A stretch of DNA of 64,000 nt from Thalassospira lucentensis MCCC 1A00383 = DSM 14000 (GTDB taxonomy: Bacteria; Pseudomonadota; Alphaproteobacteria; Rhodospirillales; Thalassospiraceae): contig NZ_ATWN01000009.1 in NCBI RefSeq assembly GCF_000421265.1, positions 1-64,000 of the forward strand, in the 5' to 3' direction. The notes beneath the pieces were generated by a model that was not told the origin of the DNA, made no database searches, and saw only the letters and a program-made list of their open reading frames with translations. Within the stretch, counting starts at the first letter, position 1. Every line of letters begins with the position of its first letter. The position numbers and the translations under genes were made by a program. Positions 36,947 to 46,114 of the stretch are shown here, piece after piece.

Positions 36947-37289
36947 CCGCCAGAGAACCCATTTCCAAATTACATACCAATCTACATCTACGGTCTGACC
37001 TTGGTTGGTATCGGTCGGGGTCAGCGTATTTTCGGTCTTGTCTTCAAACAGCCATCGTAATCGGAGCCATAAATGATACAATACACCTTGTAAGCTATTC
37101 TATCAGGCAGGTTTACGAAACGCTGATCTTGTTTCTATACAGCGTTGAAAGAACAATTACAGCCGCAATATTTTTGATCTTGAACAAGGAATAGATTGAT
37201 CAGAAGTAGCAACATAATGGCGATCCTGCGTGATGATGACCCATCAGACGCGGGCACTGTTCACAAGATGACAGGCGGGAGTGAGTGCA
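36947..37289. other. Divergent intergenic region, arsR/uspA
   Basis: About 340 bases with no supported gene. It contains ATACCAA ... TTGGTAT (7-bp arms about 24 bases apart) and CTGACC ... GGTCAG around 36970-37025, which may form operators for one of the flanking genes. Confidence 0.4.
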
Positions 37290-38147
37290 ATGGCAATAAG
37301 AACAATTCTGGCACCAGTAGCCGGTTCGGAAATTGATCGCCGTGTTATGGATATGGCGTTCCGTACTGCAAAGCGGTTCGATGCGCATCTTGAGGCGCTT
37401 TTTGTCGCCGCCGAACCACAGGATGCCATTCCAATTGTTGGCGAAGGCATGTCGGGCCTGATCATTGAAGAAATGATCCGGGCGGCGGAAACCGAAACAG
37501 GAAAACGCGAAGCCAACGGCAAGGCCGCGTTTGAGGCTGCTGTCGCCACGGCCGGGATCGACATTGCAGAGGCGCCGACGACCCAGTCCAAAGCAACCTG
37601 TGCCTGGCGCAAGGACAATGGCCGCGAAGACGAAACCGTTGCACGCCGGGGGCGCCTGTTTGATCTGGTGGTGGTTGGGCGTGATCCCAAAGAAGCTTCT
37701 GCGTCGCTGACCTTTGATGCCGCATTGATGGAAACCGGGCGTCCGATCTTTGTCGCCCCGATAGACCCACCTGCGACGATTGGTGAAAAGGTCATGATTG
37801 CGTGGAACGGCGGGGTGGAAGCCGCGCGTGCCGTGACGTCGGCCATGCCGCTTTTGCGCACGGCAAAGACCGTCACGATCGTCAGTGTCGGAGATGTTCC
37901 TTATGGCCGGGCTAGTGCCAGAGAATTGGCAGAACAATTCCGCTGGCACGGAGTCGAGGCGGCGGTTGTCGAACATACCGAAGGCGGAAATGTTGCTAAC
38001 ACCTTGATGTCAGAGGCAGAAAAATGTGGGGCCGATAGCATCGTTCTTGGCGCCTATAGCCATTCACGGTTCAAGGAAATGATCCTCGGCGGTGTGACGC
38101 AGGATATGCTGGCAAAATGTACGTTGCCACTTTGGATAATGCACTGA
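37290..38147 (+). CDS. Universal stress protein (UspA family), tandem-domain
   Basis: 285 residues, two UspA-like halves. The N-terminal half (TILAPVAGSEIDRRVMDMAFRTA) has lost the ATP loop. The C-terminal half keeps the strand VMIAWNGGVEAARAVTSAMPLL and the GAYSHSRFKEMILGGVTQDML motif, a variant of the G-x2-G-x9-G(S/T) ATP-binding signature. GGGAG 8 bases upstream selects this ATG. Usually induced by starvation or redox stress; the divergent dithiol ArsR may control it (inference). Followed by a strong terminator. Confidence 0.88.
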   Translation: MAIRTILAPVAGSEIDRRVMDMAFRTAKRFDAHLEALFVAAEPQDAIPIVGEGMSGLIIEEMIRAAETETGKREANGKAAFEAAVATAGIDIAEAPTTQSKATCAWRKDNGREDETVARRGRLFDLVVVGRDPKEASASLTFDAALMETGRPIFVAPIDPPATIGEKVMIAWNGGVEAARAVTSAMPLLRTAKTVTIVSVGDVPYGRASARELAEQFRWHGVEAAVVEHTEGGNVANTLMSEAEKCGADSIVLGAYSHSRFKEMILGGVTQDMLAKCTLPLWIMH

Positions 38148-38223
38148 GTGTTCCGCTGACCGGGCGTCATCATAACCATATGATTTCGCGAAATTAAATT
38201 ACCTATTCTTTTGAGTGGGTCAT

Positions 38224-38252
38224 AAAGGCGCATTTGGGTGCGCCTTTTTTTT
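38224..38252 (+). terminator. Terminator after the UspA gene
   Basis: Stem AAAGGCGCA / TGCGCCTTT with a 6-base loop, then a run of eight T residues. Confidence 0.92.
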
Positions 38253-38362
38253 GTTGCATCCGCGAACAAATAGAGGGAGGGTTACGGAAATCTTACAAAG
38301 ACGGAACCCCGAAAAACGAGGCGTTCCGCATTGAGGAAGAAACGTCTGCTAGGGGAATTGCG

Positions 38363-38551
38363 ATGTTATCACTTCGCGACATCATTGATTTTGCAGCTAT
38401 GTCCGACGATTTGGCTGACGAATTAAACAGTCTTAAAATTGGTTTGCCCGATCTTGGTGCAGCGGTCGTTGGCCAAGGTGGTGGTGGCGACAATTCCGTT
38501 CGCGGCTGCGAAGCAACACCCTGTGCGGCCAACAAATGTGACGGCAAGTAA
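38363..38551 (+). CDS. Small peptide with C-terminal CX4CX4C, possible precursor peptide
   Basis: 62 residues, not recognised. AGGGG stands 7 bases before the ATG, supporting translation. The N-terminal part (1-31) is an acidic amphipathic helix (LRDIIDFAAMSDDLADELNS). It is followed by a small-residue stretch and four glycines (39-42), then a polar C-terminus with cysteines at 49, 54 and 59, exactly CX4CX4C, ending in a lysine. Leader, Gly-rich hinge and Cys-bearing core is the layout of many ribosomally made, modified peptides, or of a small metal-binding or secreted peptide. No maturation enzyme or exporter is adjacent. Preceded by a terminator, so it has its own promoter. Confidence 0.6.
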   Translation: MLSLRDIIDFAAMSDDLADELNSLKIGLPDLGAAVVGQGGGGDNSVRGCEATPCAANKCDGK

Positions 38552-38650
38552 GCAGGCGACGTGGGTGCGCGGTGATATTGATATATGGCCCCGACCTGAT
38601 TGTTTGTCTCATGCCGGAAGCTTGCCTGCGCGGGCAGCAGGCCCATTTCC

Positions 38651-39346
38651 CTATTTCGAGAACAGACTGATCTGATCCTCATCGCGTTTGTTTTTTTGCG
38701 CGGTGGGTGGTTCTTCGTGCCATGACAAGACATGGTCAGGAAGCGGGGCCAGCATATGGGCAACCTGTGTGAAGTTTTCTGTAGGATCAAGCCACGCATT
38801 GAGGTGATTTGGTCCGATCACCACGGGCATGCGATCATGAATATGGGCAATCACACTCGATGGTGCACAGGTGATAATGGTCGCCTCTGATCCGTTTTCC
38901 AGTCCGGCAAATAGAAACGGTTGATGATCGGGAAGCGTTATCTGGTTTTTACGCTTGGACGTGCCGTCTTTGCGCCATTCATACCAACTTGTGGCCGGGA
39001 TCAGACACCGCCGGGCAAGCAGGGGGCGAAATGTGGGTTTCTGGTCAAGTGTTTCGGCCCGCGCATTGATCAGTGGTGTGTTCAGGCCCGGAACCGTAAG
39101 CCCCCAGTGGCGAATTGCGGCTTTGCGTTCGGGCAGGATGACGGCAATCGGGTCTGTGGGGCGGCGCGTGCCGGCCAGGCCTTCAAACGCGGCATCAAGA
39201 TCGTTCTGGTTTTCGGCGGTTTGATGGGCAAGCTGCGCATCGTCAAATCCGTTGTGCAAAATGCTGCGCCGGATGTCTTCCATCTCCAGTCCCAGTTGCG
39301 CCTGAAGGGCGTGGACGTTGTTGTTAAGATCAAATCGGCTGCACAT
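38651..39346 (-). CDS. yedK: SRAP-family abasic-site processing protein (YedK/HMCES-like)
   Basis: 231 residues. SRAP proteins form a covalent thiazolidine bond between Cys2 and abasic sites in single-stranded DNA. Cys2 is present (MCSRFDLNN, with Ser replacing the usual Gly after it). The other active-site elements are the Asn in LINARAETL, the Glu in ARAET, the RRCLIPATSWYEW segment and the His in HDRMPVV. Length fits the family. It stands alone; no LexA box was recognised upstream. Confidence 0.92.
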   Translation of the reverse strand: MCSRFDLNNNVHALQAQLGLEMEDIRRSILHNGFDDAQLAHQTAENQNDLDAAFEGLAGTRRPTDPIAVILPERKAAIRHWGLTVPGLNTPLINARAETLDQKPTFRPLLARRCLIPATSWYEWRKDGTSKRKNQITLPDHQPFLFAGLENGSEATIITCAPSSVIAHIHDRMPVVIGPNHLNAWLDPTENFTQVAHMLAPLPDHVLSWHEEPPTAQKNKRDEDQISLFSK

Positions 39347-39559
39347 GTATTTGCCTGCTTTGTTGTGCCATCAAGATAATAGCTGCCGGGGGCTTTGCCA
39401 AATCCTGCGATGCGTACTACTTAAAACGAGGTCATGCCCCAAGGCCGATAGAAAATTTACCGAAAACAGGGCATTTCCTTCAATGGTTTGACGGGGGATG
39501 TTATAACAATGTGATCACATGCAGTCACGCATGCGCACGCCACATAAAGAGCCCGAATA

Positions 39560-40303
39560 ATGAATAATCCAGCCCCGAAAACAGTCGTCCTGACAGGTGC
39601 CAGCCGTGGTATCGGTCACGTTACGGTTGGTTATTTTGCCCGGCGTGGTTGGCGGGTGATTTGCTGTTCACGTGAAGCACCGCCGCCCAGTTGCCCGCGT
39701 GACCCGTCACTTGGCATTCATATCCGTGCTGATCTTTCCAAGCCCGAAGACGTGGAGTCTTTCATTGCGCAGGCCAATGAGGTGCTGGGCGATGATCCGC
39801 TGCATGCCTTGGTCAATAATGCCGGTGTGTCGCCCAAGACGCCCTATAAGGAGCGGCTTGGCTGTTTGAATGGCGATATTGATGCGTGGCGTGATGTGTT
39901 TGAGCTTAATTTCTTTACCCCGCTGACACTGGCGCGCGGGTTTGCATCGGCGTTGCATCGTGGCAAGGGGGCAATTTGCAACATCACGTCGATTGCCGGG
40001 CACTATGTGCATCCGTTTGCCGGGTCGGCTTATTCGACGTCAAAGGCGGCCCTTTCGGGGCTGACGCGCGAAATGGCGGTGGAGTTTGCCGAACTTGGTG
40101 TGCGGGTCAATGCGGTGGCCCCGGGGGAGATCAAGACAGACATGATTTCCCCGGAATATGAAGCACTGGTGCCACGTATTCCGATGAACCGGATGGGAAC
40201 GCCCGAAGATGTTGCGGCCGCGGTGCATTATCTGGTGGGTGACGACAGTAGCTATGTCACAGGCACGGAAATCTTTGTTACTGGCGGGCAGCATCTTTAT
40301 TGA
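39560..40303 (+). CDS. Short-chain dehydrogenase/reductase
   Basis: 247 residues. The cofactor loop is VLTGASRGIGHVTVGYFARRGWRV, and an Arg after the second strand (CSREAP) suggests NADP(H). LVNNAGVSP, the catalytic Ser (ITSIAGHY), Tyr-x3-Lys (AYSTSKAALSG) and VNAVAPGEIKTDM follow, ending GTEIFVTGGQHLY. Upstream bases 39500-39540 hold GTGATCAC and GCATGC palindromes that may be regulatory. Substrate unknown; the family resemblance is to FabG-like and sugar dehydrogenases. Confidence 0.87.
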   Translation: MNNPAPKTVVLTGASRGIGHVTVGYFARRGWRVICCSREAPPPSCPRDPSLGIHIRADLSKPEDVESFIAQANEVLGDDPLHALVNNAGVSPKTPYKERLGCLNGDIDAWRDVFELNFFTPLTLARGFASALHRGKGAICNITSIAGHYVHPFAGSAYSTSKAALSGLTREMAVEFAELGVRVNAVAPGEIKTDMISPEYEALVPRIPMNRMGTPEDVAAAVHYLVGDDSSYVTGTEIFVTGGQHLY

Positions 40304-40368
40304 TCACAGATCGCCGCGATTGGTGGTGATGATGCTGTGGTTCTGAGACGATATGCTTTAAAGGCCAA

Positions 40369-40392
40369 AGGCAGCCAAGCTTGGCTGCCTTA
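40369..40392 (-). terminator. Perfect 24-bp palindrome at the end of the GNAT gene
   Basis: AAGGCAGCCAAG / CTTGGCTGCCTT with no loop bases. It includes the GNAT stop codon (40390-40392). On the minus strand TTTGG follows, a weak U tract; it probably terminates both convergent genes. Confidence 0.7.
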
Positions 40393-40896
40393 TGCGTTCT
40401 GGCTGATGTGAAAGGCCGGGTCGTAATCAACTTTTCCAGCCGGGATCTCATCGATCAGCGGGCGGGCCATGAAATATTCATCAGGCACACCTTCAAGTTT
40501 CAAATCGGGCAGGGGGGCAAAGCCAAACCGGCTGTAATAGTTTGGCTCCCCCAGAACAACACACCCGGCGGCATCATCGGCACGCAAATGACGGATGCCG
40601 CTTTGGATCAGTTCTGACCCAACGCCGAACCCTTGACGGTCGGGCAGGACGGCAACCGGGCCAAGCCCGTACCATCCACATTCCAGGTTATTGATTTTAA
40701 TCGGGGAAAAGGCAATGCAACCAATAAGCTCGTCATCTTGTTGAGCAATCAGTGAAAGGGTGAGCTTCCCTTTTTGACGCAGGGCATCAACAATAAGGTG
40801 TTCTGTCTGCTGGCTATGGGGTGCTGTTTCAAATGCACCTGCCAGAAGCGCGTGAATCGCCGCGATGTCATGTTCGGTTTCTTCACGAATAAGCAT
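40390..40896 (-). CDS. GNAT-family N-acetyltransferase (YhbS-like)
   Basis: 168 residues, single GNAT domain. Substrate strand and helix: LIREETEHDIAAIHALLAGAF. Acetyl-CoA loop: LGPVAVLPDRQGFGVGSELIQ (Q-x2-G-x-G variant QGFGVG), followed by VVLGEPNYYSRFGFAP, typical of YhbS relatives. AGGGA selects the ATG at 40896. The substrate is unknown. Confidence 0.85.
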   Translation of the reverse strand: MLIREETEHDIAAIHALLAGAFETAPHSQQTEHLIVDALRQKGKLTLSLIAQQDDELIGCIAFSPIKINNLECGWYGLGPVAVLPDRQGFGVGSELIQSGIRHLRADDAAGCVVLGEPNYYSRFGFAPLPDLKLEGVPDEYFMARPLIDEIPAGKVDYDPAFHISQNA

Positions 40897-40983
40897 TTTC
40901 GTCCCTGCCTGTGACGTAGGGTCTGCTTCCTGCGGACCGTCACCCACGACTATAACGGGAAAATGCGTTTGGGCAAGGCTGTG

Positions 40984-41523
40984 TTAAACCAGCAAACTTT
41001 TCAGCCAGTCGTTTTTTTGTTCAAGGCGTTTGACTTCCATTTCAAGCCAGCCGGTGAAGTTTGATGCTTCGTTGGCGTGTTCTTCGCGCAGGGCCAAAAC
41101 ACGTTCAAGATCAAGCTCGCACACATCCTGAAGGATTTCGAGCTGCTCACGGCGGATGTCATCATCAAGCAGATGCAGATAGCGCATCTTAAGCGCCATA
41201 ATCAAACGCGATAGTTCACCCGATGTATCACGCAGATTGCCCTGCATCAGTTCGACGAATTTATCGTGGCCCTGTTGGGTCAGGATAAGCTGCCCGTCGG
41301 AAAACGCGGCGCTTCCACTGTCTTCCTTGACCAGTCCTTCAAGCTTCAAAAGCTGTAATGAACTTCCCATCATATCAAGCGACGGCCCCATCATATGCGA
41401 CATGAAATGACGCACGGAATTGGCCAGATCAGCATAACTGATTGGTTTATCTGAAAGGGCAAGTGTGCCGAGTGCGCACAGGCGCAGACATTCTTTGGGG
41501 AGCAAGGTTCTATCCGAATACAT
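40984..41523 (-). CDS. PadR-like winged-helix regulator
   Basis: 179 residues. An N-terminal winged helix (CLRLCALGTLALSDKPISYADLANSVRHFM, then LQLLKLEGLVKED and LILTQQGHDKFVEL) is followed by a long helical C-terminus (about 110-179) ending in FTGWLEMEVKRLEQKNDWLKSLL, which resembles the dimerising helix of PadR/AphA-type regulators. The start at 41523 is preceded by AGGGG; a longer frame is unlikely. Target unknown; it lies upstream of the GNAT gene on the same strand with 87 bases between. Confidence 0.6.
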   Translation of the reverse strand: MYSDRTLLPKECLRLCALGTLALSDKPISYADLANSVRHFMSHMMGPSLDMMGSSLQLLKLEGLVKEDSGSAAFSDGQLILTQQGHDKFVELMQGNLRDTSGELSRLIMALKMRYLHLLDDDIRREQLEILQDVCELDLERVLALREEHANEASNFTGWLEMEVKRLEQKNDWLKSLLV

Positions 41524-41709
41524 GGGCGGCCCCTGTTTGATGACAGGAGCGACGTTAACGCGAACGGTTATTAATTGCAACATATGATCTTAAGGGCACT
41601 TTAAATGCCCGCGATCATCATCAGCATGAATATAGGCCGCCCTATGGCGAAAGCAAACATTCGGGTCCGATTTGAAGATGTTAGATCAGAACAGTTTCGT
41701 CGATGGATC

Positions 41710-41740
41710 AAAAAAGGCCAGGGCATTTGCCACTGGCCTT
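41710..41740 (-). terminator. Terminator after hemA
   Basis: On the minus strand, GGCCAGTGGC / GCCCTGGCC (one mismatch) with a short loop is followed by six T residues. Confidence 0.88.
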
Positions 41741-41764
41741 CGTTTTCTGATCCCTGACGCACGA

Positions 41765-42982
41765 TCAGGCAGCCTTGGAAATGCCCAGTTGGCTCCAGAC
41801 GGCAAGCAGCGAGTCGATCAGGTGATCCATTAATTCGTCATTATGCAACGGACCGGGGGTGAAGCGCAGGCGTTCGGTGCCGCGCGGCACGGTTGGATAG
41901 TTGATTGGCTGCACATAAATATCATGTTCAAACAGAAGGCGGTCGCTGGCTTCCTTACACATCGCGGCATTGCCAACCATCAGTGGGACAATATGGCTTG
42001 GCGCGTCCATCACTGGAAGACCTACTTCACGCATACGTTCCCGAAGTGTTTCAGCACGTTCTTTTTGTGCAATGCGTTCCGCGTTGCTTTCTTTTAGATG
42101 GCGGACAGCTGCCAATGCGCCTGCTGCAATGCTTGGCGGGTGGGAGCTGGTAAAGATGAACCCGTTGCCAAAGCTGCGCACGAAATCGACGATTTCCGGT
42201 CTGGCCGCGATGTAACCGCCTATGACGCCAAATGCCTTGGCCAGTGTGCCCTGAACGATATCAACGCGGTGCATGACGCCATCGCGTTCGGCAACACCGC
42301 CGCCGCGCGGGCCATACATGCCCACCGCATGGACTTCATCAAGGTATGAAATCGCGTTGTATTTTTCGCACAGATCAAGAATCTGGCCAATCGGGGCAAT
42401 GTCGCCATCCATCGAATAGACCGACTCGAACGCGACGATTTTGGCGCGCTCCGGGCCGAGGTCCTTGAGGATAGCTTCAAGATGTTCGACGTCGTTGTGG
42501 TTCCAGATGCGGCGTTCGGCCTTGGAATGGCGCATGCCTTCGATCATGGAATTATGGTTCTGGGAGTCGGAAATGATCACGCAATCGGGCAATTTGGAGC
42601 CAAGGGTCGACAGCGTGGTCCAGTTGGCGACATAGCCAGATGTCATCAGAAGAGCGGCTTCCTTGCCATGCAGATCGGCGAGCTCATGCTCAAGCGCGAC
42701 GTGCAGATGGTTGGAGCCAGAAATATTGCGTGTGCCACCCGCACCGCCACCCTGGCCGGAAACGGCTTTGTCCATGGCATCAAGCACCTTGGGGTGCTGG
42801 CCCATGCCAAGATAATCGTTGGAACACCAGACGGTAATTTCGCGCGGCGCTTCCCCGTTTTCCGGATGATAGAGGGACTTGGGGAATTTGCCGACAATGC
42901 GTTCAAGATTGGCGAACACGCGATATCGGCCTTCAGCCTTAAGGCCAGAGATCGCGTCTTTGAAGAAGTTGTTATAATTCAT
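41765..42982 (-). CDS. hemA: 5-aminolevulinate synthase
   Basis: 405 residues. PLP enzyme condensing glycine and succinyl-CoA to 5-aminolevulinate (Shemin pathway), the first step of heme synthesis in alphaproteobacteria. Seen: [21 protein letters not shown] start, [24 protein letters not shown], the PLP aspartate in [12 protein letters not shown] and the PLP lysine in [15 protein letters not shown]. The start at 42982 corresponds to the family N-terminus; a further 51 in-frame codons are basic and unconserved. A 28-bp inverted repeat at 43046-43073 lies upstream. Confidence 0.96.
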   Translation of the reverse strand: MNYNNFFKDAISGLKAEGRYRVFANLERIVGKFPKSLYHPENGEAPREITVWCSNDYLGMGQHPKVLDAMDKAVSGQGGGAGGTRNISGSNHLHVALEHELADLHGKEAALLMTSGYVANWTTLSTLGSKLPDCVIISDSQNHNSMIEGMRHSKAERRIWNHNDVEHLEAILKDLGPERAKIVAFESVYSMDGDIAPIGQILDLCEKYNAISYLDEVHAVGMYGPRGGGVAERDGVMHRVDIVQGTLAKAFGVIGGYIAARPEIVDFVRSFGNGFIFTSSHPPSIAAGALAAVRHLKESNAERIAQKERAETLRERMREVGLPVMDAPSHIVPLMVGNAAMCKEASDRLLFEHDIYVQPINYPTVPRGTERLRFTPGPLHNDELMDHLIDSLLAVWSQLGISKAA

Positions 42983-43045
42983 CTTTGTTACTTTCGCCTG
43001 TCTCTTTGCGACGGAACAGTTTTGCACATCACAAAGCTCTGGTCT

Positions 43046-43073
43046 TGTCCTGATCAGTGATCTGATCTGGACA
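43046..43073. promoter_or_regulatory. 28-bp inverted repeat upstream of hemA, candidate operator
   Basis: TGTCCTGATCAG-TGAT-CTGATCTGGACA: 12-bp arms with one mismatch, 64-91 bases before the hemA start codon. It does not match the FNR or Irr consensus sequences I know. Confidence 0.5.
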
Positions 43074-43444
43074 TGTCGTCCGGCTTGACCGGGTCTTGAT
43101 GTTTCCCTTATCGGACATGGCGTCCGACGCGGCATTGACCCTTGTCAAAAATTAAAGCGATTCCAGTTTGTTTTGAACCGCACGGTCAGAGAAGGCGTTC
43201 CATCTTTCGTTTGTCGATCTCGCCGCAGGGGTGGTCCTGTTTCACGGACTTGGCGTACCCCGTCTCAATTCAGTTGTCAATTTGGGGCCATTGGCGGCAT
43301 TTGGCAAGGATTTGAACGCATTTCACCCCACAATTATATCAATTCAGACCATAGTTTTAATCAATCGATTTGGGGCGATTTGGTATTTAAGGCTATTGGT
43401 CGCAATTTTAGCGGTGTTTTACGGGATCAGACGTGTGGTTTTAG

Positions 43445-43485
43445 AAAAAAAGCCCGGCGCAAAACGGATTTGGGCCGGGCCTTTT
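43445..43485 (-). terminator. Terminator after the aminotransferase gene
   Basis: AAAGCCCGGC / GCCGGGCCTTTT with an internal loop of about 16 bases. The A7 run on the plus strand supplies the U tract for the minus-strand transcript. Confidence 0.85.
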
Positions 43486-43508
43486 GATATTTTGATCTGT
43501 GACGCGAC

Positions 43509-44912
43509 TTATAGGCTGCTGTGCCACTCGGTCAGGGCGGCCTCGACCGCGTCGAACATCGTATGAATTTGATCTTCGGTGATGATCAGCGGCGGGCAGA
43601 AGGCAACCGTATCGCCAAGCGCACGCAGGATCACACCATGTTCAAGGCATTTGGCCGCAACGGCTTTGCCCGCAGCACCATAGGGATCAAAAGGTGTTTT
43701 CGCACACTTATCAGAAACCAGTTCAAACGCCCCGATCAGGCCGTGGCCCCGGGTTTCGCCGACATGATCGAACTTGTTTAGGTCTTTGAGGCGTTTCTGG
43801 AACGGCGACATGACACTGCGGACATGCTCAATAATCCCGTCATCCTCATAGATTTTAAGGGTTTCAAGTGCGACGGCCGCTGCCACCGGATGCCCGGAAT
43901 AGGTAAAGCCATGGCCGAATGTCCCGACCTCGTCTGATCCCTTTTTGACGGCCTGATAAATCGCCTCATTGATAAACAGGGCCGAAATCGGCAGGTAAGC
44001 CGATGACAGCTGTTTGGCGACTGTGATCATATCGGGTTTAAGTCGGAAGGTTTCGCTGGCAAACATCCGACCGGTCCGGCCAAAGCCGCAAATCACTTCA
44101 TCGGCAATAAACAGGATGTCATAGCGTTTGAGCACTTCCTGAATTTTCTCAAAATAGGTGCGCGGCGGGACAATCACGCCACCGGCCCCCATGATCGGTT
44201 CGGCGATAAACGCACCGACGGTTTCGGGGCCTTCGGCCTGGATCAGGTCTTCAAGCTGTTCGGCCAAGCGGGTGGCGAAATCTTCTTCTTCCTCACCTGG
44301 CAGGGCATCGCGCCAGTAATGCGGTGTTTCGGTATGAAGAATGCGATCAATCGGCAGATCAAACAGTTTGTGATTGCCCGGAAGGCCAGTCATCGAGGCC
44401 GCCGCCACAGTAACCCCGTGATAGCCCTTCTTGCGCGAGATGATCTTCTTCTTTTCCGGCTGGCCAATAGCATTATGATAATACCAAACCATTTTGACTG
44501 CAGAATCAGTGGCTTCTGAGCCGCTGTTGGCAAAGAAGACCTTCGACATCGGCACGGGCGCGATTTCCAGCAGCTTTTCGGCAAGATCAATCGCCGGATT
44601 TGTGCTTTTGGATGCAAAGGTATGATAATAGGGCAGGATGTTGAGCTGCTTGGTGGCGGCATCCACCAGTCGTTTCTCGCTAAAGCCAAGCGACGTACAC
44701 CAAAGACCTGCCATGCCTTCGATCAGTTTATGTCCGCTGTCATCGGTGACATAAATGCCGTCACCGCCGGTAATGATGTGCGGACCGGTTTGTTCGTGGG
44801 TGGCATGGTTGGTATAGGGATGCAGGTAGCTCGCGACATCGCGGCTGGCATCTGAATTGCCCGGAACGGTTGGGGCGACGGCTGGATTGACGTTGGTGGC
44901 GTCGATGGTCAT
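43509..44912 (-). CDS. Class III aminotransferase (omega-transaminase type)
   Basis: 467 residues, fold-type I PLP enzyme. Seen: GIYVTDDSGHKLIEGMAGLW, the phosphate-binding FFANSGSEATDSAVK, KGYHGVTVAAAS, the PLP aspartate in LFIADEVICGFGRTG, and the Schiff-base lysine in ITVAKQLSSAYLP. The pattern is that of amine:pyruvate transaminases acting on putrescine, beta-alanine or taurine (SpuC and relatives); the amino donor cannot be set from sequence. Single gene with its own terminator, upstream of hemA on the same strand but separated by over 500 bases. Confidence 0.88.
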   Translation of the reverse strand: MTIDATNVNPAVAPTVPGNSDASRDVASYLHPYTNHATHEQTGPHIITGGDGIYVTDDSGHKLIEGMAGLWCTSLGFSEKRLVDAATKQLNILPYYHTFASKSTNPAIDLAEKLLEIAPVPMSKVFFANSGSEATDSAVKMVWYYHNAIGQPEKKKIISRKKGYHGVTVAAASMTGLPGNHKLFDLPIDRILHTETPHYWRDALPGEEEEDFATRLAEQLEDLIQAEGPETVGAFIAEPIMGAGGVIVPPRTYFEKIQEVLKRYDILFIADEVICGFGRTGRMFASETFRLKPDMITVAKQLSSAYLPISALFINEAIYQAVKKGSDEVGTFGHGFTYSGHPVAAAVALETLKIYEDDGIIEHVRSVMSPFQKRLKDLNKFDHVGETRGHGLIGAFELVSDKCAKTPFDPYGAAGKAVAAKCLEHGVILRALGDTVAFCPPLIITEDQIHTMFDAVEAALTEWHSSL

Positions 44913-45043
44913 GGCGAACCTCGTTTTGATGTGGGGCCCTGAAACCCGTAAATGCTTTTAAGGCACTTTAATCCCACTTTGATCAGGCGCAACCCATTCC
45001 TTTGCACTGCGATAACTTTGCAATGGATTAACCCTTGATGACG

Positions 45044-45076
45044 AAAAACCGGCCGGAATGATCCGACCGGTTTTGA
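45044..45076 (-). terminator. Terminator after the second UspA gene
   Basis: AAAACCGG / CCGGTTTT stem with inner bases that also pair partly; A run on the plus strand gives a U tract on the minus strand. Confidence 0.8.
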
Positions 45077-45111
45077 TATGGGGTTTTGATGCGGGTACGC
45101 GCGATATTGGC

Positions 45112-45954
45112 TTAGTGTGACATCAGGACCGGAACGGTCATGTGGCGCAAAAGATGCTGGGTCACACCGCCCATCATCAATTCGCGCAGGCGCGGGCGGC
45201 CATAGGCCCCGCAGACAATCAGATCAGAACTTTCGTCCGCGGCCCGCGACAACAGCAAGTCACCAACACTGATGCCCGATGCATTCATGGTTTCCTTTGT
45301 GGCATTAATGCCGTGGCGTTTGAGACGGTCCGCAATGTCGATGCCCGGCACGGGCAAGGTATCACGTGCTGCCTTGTTCGGATCGGCACACAGAACCACG
45401 GCCTTCTTGGCGGTTTCAAGGAACGGCATGCTGTCGTTTACTGCGCGAACGGCTTCGCGGTATGGTTTCCAGGCAATCAGAACCCGTTCGCCGACCGTGG
45501 CAAACTTTCCGACATAGGGCACGATCAGAACAGGTGTGCCAGAGGTCAGAACAACCTTATCTGGCATTTCAGAGACAGAGCACGGATCACCGCTTTCCGG
45601 GTCGTGCTGTCCTAAAATCGTCAGGTCATGGTGGCGGGCATACATTGCTGCCGTATCGGCAAGTTCGGTTGCGGCACAGGTTGTTTGTTGCCAGCTAAAT
45701 TCAATACCGGCATCTGTGCAGGCGGTTTCAAATACGCCTTGCGCCACTTTGCCCTGATCGGCCATTGCTTGACGTTGCTGAGCGATGATTTCTTGTGGAA
45801 TTTGGACTTCCATAAAGCGCGGAATATCAGTCACAGGCAGCAGGAACAGACCTGTCAGATGGGCCTTCTGCGCCTTTGCCACCTTCAGCGCGACGGCAAG
45901 GCGTTCTGTGCAGGCAGGCGAATTGTCGATGTGAACAAGAATATCCCGATACAT
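45112..45954 (-). CDS. Universal stress protein (UspA family), tandem-domain
   Basis: 280 residues with two UspA folds. The first begins MYRDILVHIDNSPACTERLA. The second has VLIAWKPYREAVRAVNDSMPFL and the ATP-loop variant GAYGRPRLRELMMGGVTQHLLRH. It is a paralogue of the protein at 37290-38147 (shared end motif, similar length). Six or so cysteines are spread through the chain. GGAGA precedes the ATG. Induction and partner are unknown. Confidence 0.9.
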   Translation of the reverse strand: MYRDILVHIDNSPACTERLAVALKVAKAQKAHLTGLFLLPVTDIPRFMEVQIPQEIIAQQRQAMADQGKVAQGVFETACTDAGIEFSWQQTTCAATELADTAAMYARHHDLTILGQHDPESGDPCSVSEMPDKVVLTSGTPVLIVPYVGKFATVGERVLIAWKPYREAVRAVNDSMPFLETAKKAVVLCADPNKAARDTLPVPGIDIADRLKRHGINATKETMNASGISVGDLLLSRAADESSDLIVCGAYGRPRLRELMMGGVTQHLLRHMTVPVLMSH

Positions 45955-46114
45955 GAGACTGTCTCCATTGTACGGCCCGTCATCTTCACCAGAAGGGTGA
46001 GGATCGCACGCGGGTCCTTTCGATATGGAATAAGCATAATCTCGGGTGTTTTGCGCGTCTTTGCTCTATCTCAAATTGAAGAATTTAAAACGACTTTATG
46101 GGGCGTATGTGCCG

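Larger units (their letters stand above)
42983..43508. other. hemA upstream region
   Basis: About 525 bases without a gene I can support. It holds the inverted repeat at 43046-43073, a shorter one (TCGGAC-N5-GTCCGA, 43111-43127), an AT-rich tract (about 43320-43440) and the aminotransferase terminator at its right end. Open frames across the AT-rich part lack ribosome binding sites. Confidence 0.5.

Noticed and set aside
43173-43566. Overlapping open frames in the hemA/aminotransferase gap
   Set aside because: They run through a terminator and into the end of the aminotransferase gene in the wrong strand, with no start signals.
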